Origin: Pogonophryne albipinna
Taxonomy: Eukaryota; Chordata; Actinopteri; Perciformes; Artedidraconidae
Assembly: GCA_028583405.1 (NCBI GenBank)
Contig: CM053243.1
Location: 37,076,281 to 37,140,280, forward strand
Length of the DNA: 64,000 nucleotides
Reading direction: 5' to 3'
Shown here: one piece after another, positions 60,579 to 64,000 of the stretch
Position numbering within the stretch: position 1 is the stretch's first letter
Layout: each line of letters opens with the position of its first letter
Notes under the pieces: generated by a model
What the model was told of the DNA's origin: nothing
Databases searched by the model: none
The model's input: only the letters and a program-made list of their open reading frames with translations
Position numbers and translations under genes: made by a program

Positions 60579-63500
60579 TTAAAGATCAAGACAGAGTTGG
60601 ATCATTTTCTTATTGAATGATCTGACGTCTTTTCGCCACCAGTAGAGCCTCCCCCTGTTGGCCAATAGAGAAAATGCAACATAAGGCACTTCCGTATTGG
60701 CTTCACTTTTTAGGCCAGGAGGTTGCCACTTGATTCAAACAAGGTCAAGCAAAAACTGTTTAATAAAATACATTTTAAGAAATATATTTCAAATTGTATG
60801 AAATTGTTTATGGTTGTATATGTGTATGCCTTAATCAGGTCAAAGACAAAAAACTGAATGAATGTCATGAAACAATCTTGATGTATTTTTAATTGAGAGA
60901 AGCCCATTTGTCCCTTTGCCTGGGGGTGTGTCAGTGTTCATTATTCTGTCAGGTGTATAAATGGCTATTCAGAGCTTATGGGCTTCTTGTAACTACCATT
61001 TGAGAAAAAAAACTGACCAAGAAGTTTCCCTGCAGTCAGGAAGTCTGCTCTCCGCTGCTGAAAGGATTTTGTTAGAAACCTCTCAGGAGAACATTTGTTG
61101 AAAGCACTGGGTGTTTATTTTTTCTTGCCTTACATGAATGGCTGCTCTATACCTGCAGAACAAAAAAGAGTCTGCAGCTTCAGCTTGTACAGATGATGAG
61201 GAACAAGCCTTCCTGCTGTAAACCGGCTCTTGCTGTACACTGTTTCAATATCCACAGCTCGTCTTCTGTCTGAGTACAAATTCAGCATGACATATAAAAC
61301 AGGACTAACTTGCACAGTGTTCAATCTAATTTAATCTGGAAAACACGTTTTGTAGGATTTTATGGAATCACAGTTAAGAGTAAAAACAAATACTTACAAA
61401 GCTATACCTTGACTCAGGAGATACAGATGGGACACAAAGTTCAAACTGTAAACCAGGAATGTTCAATCACATTAAACTACATTAAAATAGAGAGAAACTA
61501 ATCTGCAATGCTGTACTCAGGCCATGTTCTTTATGAGTTCAACTGTAAAAGCATTCACGTTACAATTCTGCTTCCTAAAGGCGCACTTTTTTAGTTGCAT
61601 TAGTGGCCTAAAGGGATAGCCAAGTTGAATGGTTGATTGCACACCTTTGGTACATTTTTCCTTTTTTTGGATGTTTAGAAGCACTTTATTAATAAAATGT
61701 TGCTTTCTGGATGCACAATCTTTAAACATAACAGATTGATCCCTGTCTGCCTTAAGTACTTTTTAAGGGAAACGTAATTGCTAAAAAAAATGTAATTTGT
61801 AATAACCACAAAAGGGACAGGACGTTTTATGTCCATTATGAGTAATGGACGTTTTTTGGCAAATATGAAAACAATTTTTTATGATTGAGTCAGTCTATGC
61901 ACTGGTTTAGTTAAGGTTTGTAGAAAAAATATATTGTTTTTGTAATCACCAATAACTTCTTGTTTGTTCTCCCAAACTAGTTTTTATGTCCCATATGTCT
62001 CATCAATGGTTCATGAAAGCCCCTGAGAGCCCCTGTGTCTGTGCGTGTTCATGGATGTCTACGTTTCTCAGTCAAAGTGAGGATGAGTACATCTATATCT
62101 GTGGACCTGTTTCTGACAGAACACTGCTTCTCTCAGGCGGTGAATAGAGCAGACGTTCTTCTCACTGAGCAGAGCTGGAAAACACAGCTGATAAAAGACA
62201 ACATCCACCAGGCCGCTGCCTGCCTGCATTTACTCGACACCCAAAGTCATTAAACGCTGCATTTCTCACATAACTGCAGGGGTGTTGCACGTGCCTTCAC
62301 CCTCTGAAAGAAGTCTTTGACATGCTTTATATGGCTTTCTGACACCAAACACACTGCGCTGCGCAGGTCACAGGACATGTTCACATGTAGTGTTAAACTA
62401 ACTTAAAGCCACTGTAGCCCCTTGATAAATGGAGTTTATTGAGTAACTGTTATAATTGACACCCTCTCTGGGCGGGTTTGTTTGTAGAGATTAAACTGAA
62501 AGAAATACTTCAGAGGTTTATTATTGCACCTGATTTCTCTAATAATTGTTGATGATGCAGAAACTATGAAATATCACCAGACTTTACTTTAATATCATAA
62601 CCAGCCGTGACAGAAGTGCACATATGAAGGAGAATGATATGAAGCACTTACTTGACCCTTATGGGGAAATGTCCACATGCCACACCTCACCATATACAAG
62701 CTGTGTTCACATTTATCAGATGGGCAGTTTTAGAAACAAATGTGTGGTATAAACCCACCCAGGTCTTGCAGGGGCCCAGAGACCAGAGTCTGGAAAACTG
62801 CATTCATAATGAGCCTCCTTGTCCCAGTTTGACCTGCTGCTGTAAGTCACAGAGAGCGTACCACCCCTGACTTTGGCTAATGGAGGCCATATGAGGGTGG
62901 AGGGCAGCAGAGGGCCCCCTCCTCACAGAGGCTCTTTGTGGCAGGAGCTGCAAGGAGAAGACGGGGATAGTTAAGATAAATCTGGCAGAAAATCTGACAA
63001 TCTAAACTGGATTTAAAAGTGTATGTAGACTGAGGTGATGCAGCACAAAAACCATGTTTGAAAACCAACAGGGACAAGGCATGTTCACTTATATACTGGC
63101 AATATTTGTCCAAGTGGGTGCACCCTCTCTGCGCCGTGTTAAGTGTGATTATAGAAGAGCCTTGTTTAGCACTTAGCTGTTTATAAAATGATCTTTTCAT
63201 AAACAGCATAGCGGCCCACTATGACCACATCTGGCCTGCACACAGGTATGTCAAGCTCAGAGGCGCTGACGTCAATGTTGGCCTTACATCCACATTAGTT
63301 TGCTCTGCTGACTCTCTGTTGAAGAAGAGGAGGGTCACCTATTAAAAAATGCTGAGTTTGAGAAGGAACAAACTCCTTTTGTTGGATTTATGCAAAACCT
63401 TACAATCATTGAAGTATACCACCAGAAAGGGTCATAGTTGCTGCAAATGCTTTCAAGCAAAAGCAATGTTTGCTGGGTTTTTATCTGGTAATATGGCATA

Positions 63501-63587
63501 AGAAGTTCTTGGATTTAAGTAAATCCAAGAAAAAAAAAAGTTAAAAAAAGTGTTAGCTTCAAAAATAAATGTTTAAAGAAAAATACT

Positions 63588-63880
63588 ATTCTGATTCTAG
63601 AATCAGAATCAAGTTTATTGCCAGGTACGTTTACACATACAAGGAATTAGCTTTGATGTCTGGTGGTGCGAACATAAACATCTAAGAAAATAAGTTGCAA
63701 TAGTAGGTCAAGAATATAAAGATAATAAAAATAATTATTTTTAAGAAACTATTTAGCATTAAAAAAGAGTAATAAAGACAAGTATTAACACCAAATTGAA
63801 ATTTAAACATACAAAGAACCTTAAAAGCTAAAAAACTAAAACACTTAGGACAATGAATATATGGCAATATATAGCAAACT
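63588..63880 (+). repeat. Palindrome plus retroposon-like repeat
   Basis: A 22-bp perfect palindrome centred on TCTAGA (63588-63609) leads directly into AATCAGAATCAAGTTTATTG and TTACACATACAAGGAATT, a very common fish dispersed repeat. The remaining sequence to 63880 is A-rich. Confidence 0.6.
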
Positions 63881-64000
63881 ACCGATAATTATATATTAGT
63901 AGTAACATCTTAAACTTCTGCATTCAAAATCGCACTTATTGTAATAAAATACAGAAGTGTTTGCACCAAAATATACCGCAAGTACCAAAAGTCACAATAC

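Larger units (their letters stand above)
55957..63587. other. Upstream intergenic region of acan
   Basis: No exon was recognised. It holds a GGGGCCCTATT MITE (56347-56665) and the 1.1-kb element copy B. Open frames near 57905-58250 and 62035-62253 have no identifiable domain or splice context. Confidence 0.45.

Noticed and set aside
62035..62253. 72-codon plus-strand frame
   Set aside because: Its composition is plausible but I recognise no family, and no flanking exons are visible.

Overview
The window looks like nuclear DNA of a ray-finned (teleost) fish. It is AT-rich, gene-sparse and packed with DNA transposons (hAT-like, piggyBac-like, palindromic MITE-like elements), LINE and SINE tails and simple repeats. 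Its two protein-coding genes have vertebrate exon-intron structure with consensus GT-AG sites. Both genes lie on the minus strand. All exon boundaries were placed by eye from splice consensus and reading phase; in both genes the phases join into one uninterrupted frame.

Gene 1 (about 14.07-29.98 kb, minus) has eight coding exons and encodes an 827-residue PRDM-type zinc-finger protein. A divergent SET/PR-like region is spread over the first three exons. A basic linker, ten C2H2 fingers (the last one degenerate) and an acidic C-terminal tail follow. It most resembles ZNF408 (PRDM17). A candidate poly(A) signal lies near 13.81 kb. Its roughly 5-kb first coding intron carries a hAT element that still has a BED-finger exon, and a second 8-bp-TSD element has inserted into it.

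Gene 2 (38.59-52.28 kb, minus, with a candidate non-coding first exon near 55.7-55.9 kb) is a complete aggrecan gene (acan). Nineteen coding exons encode 1537 residues: signal peptide, Ig plus two Link modules (G1), a short interglobular domain, two Link modules (G2), a 576-residue Ser-Gly-rich chondroitin-sulphate exon with a DLSGSG-type hexapeptide array, a half EGF, a full EGF, a C-type lectin, a CCP/sushi module and a basic tail. The protein is the secreted cartilage proteoglycan that binds hyaluronan through G1 and is decorated with glycosaminoglycan on its Ser-Gly sites. Unusual points are an intron that splits the Ig exon, a short interglobular domain without the mammalian aggrecanase motif, and the pure hexapeptide array.

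Repeat landscape by region: 0.43-0.82 and 5.05-5.70 kb, piggyBac-like MITEs with TTAA ends; 5.94-6.12 kb, a foldback; 10.01-12.86 kb, a giant palindromic element interrupted by a hAT element with an 8-bp TSD; 19.5 kb, a tRNA-type SINE; 25.6-28.5 kb, nested hATs; 30.3 kb, a GAA microsatellite; 34.85-38.37 kb, a long inverted-repeat element holding tandem arrays, a small hAT and an LTR-like fragment; 39.15-40.22 and 59.41-60.58 kb, two direct copies of a 1.1-kb element around most of acan. At least seven copies of one GGGGCCCTATT-ended MITE family are scattered through the window. I see no further protein gene in 30-38 kb or 56-64 kb, and no prokaryotic, viral or CRISPR-like system.
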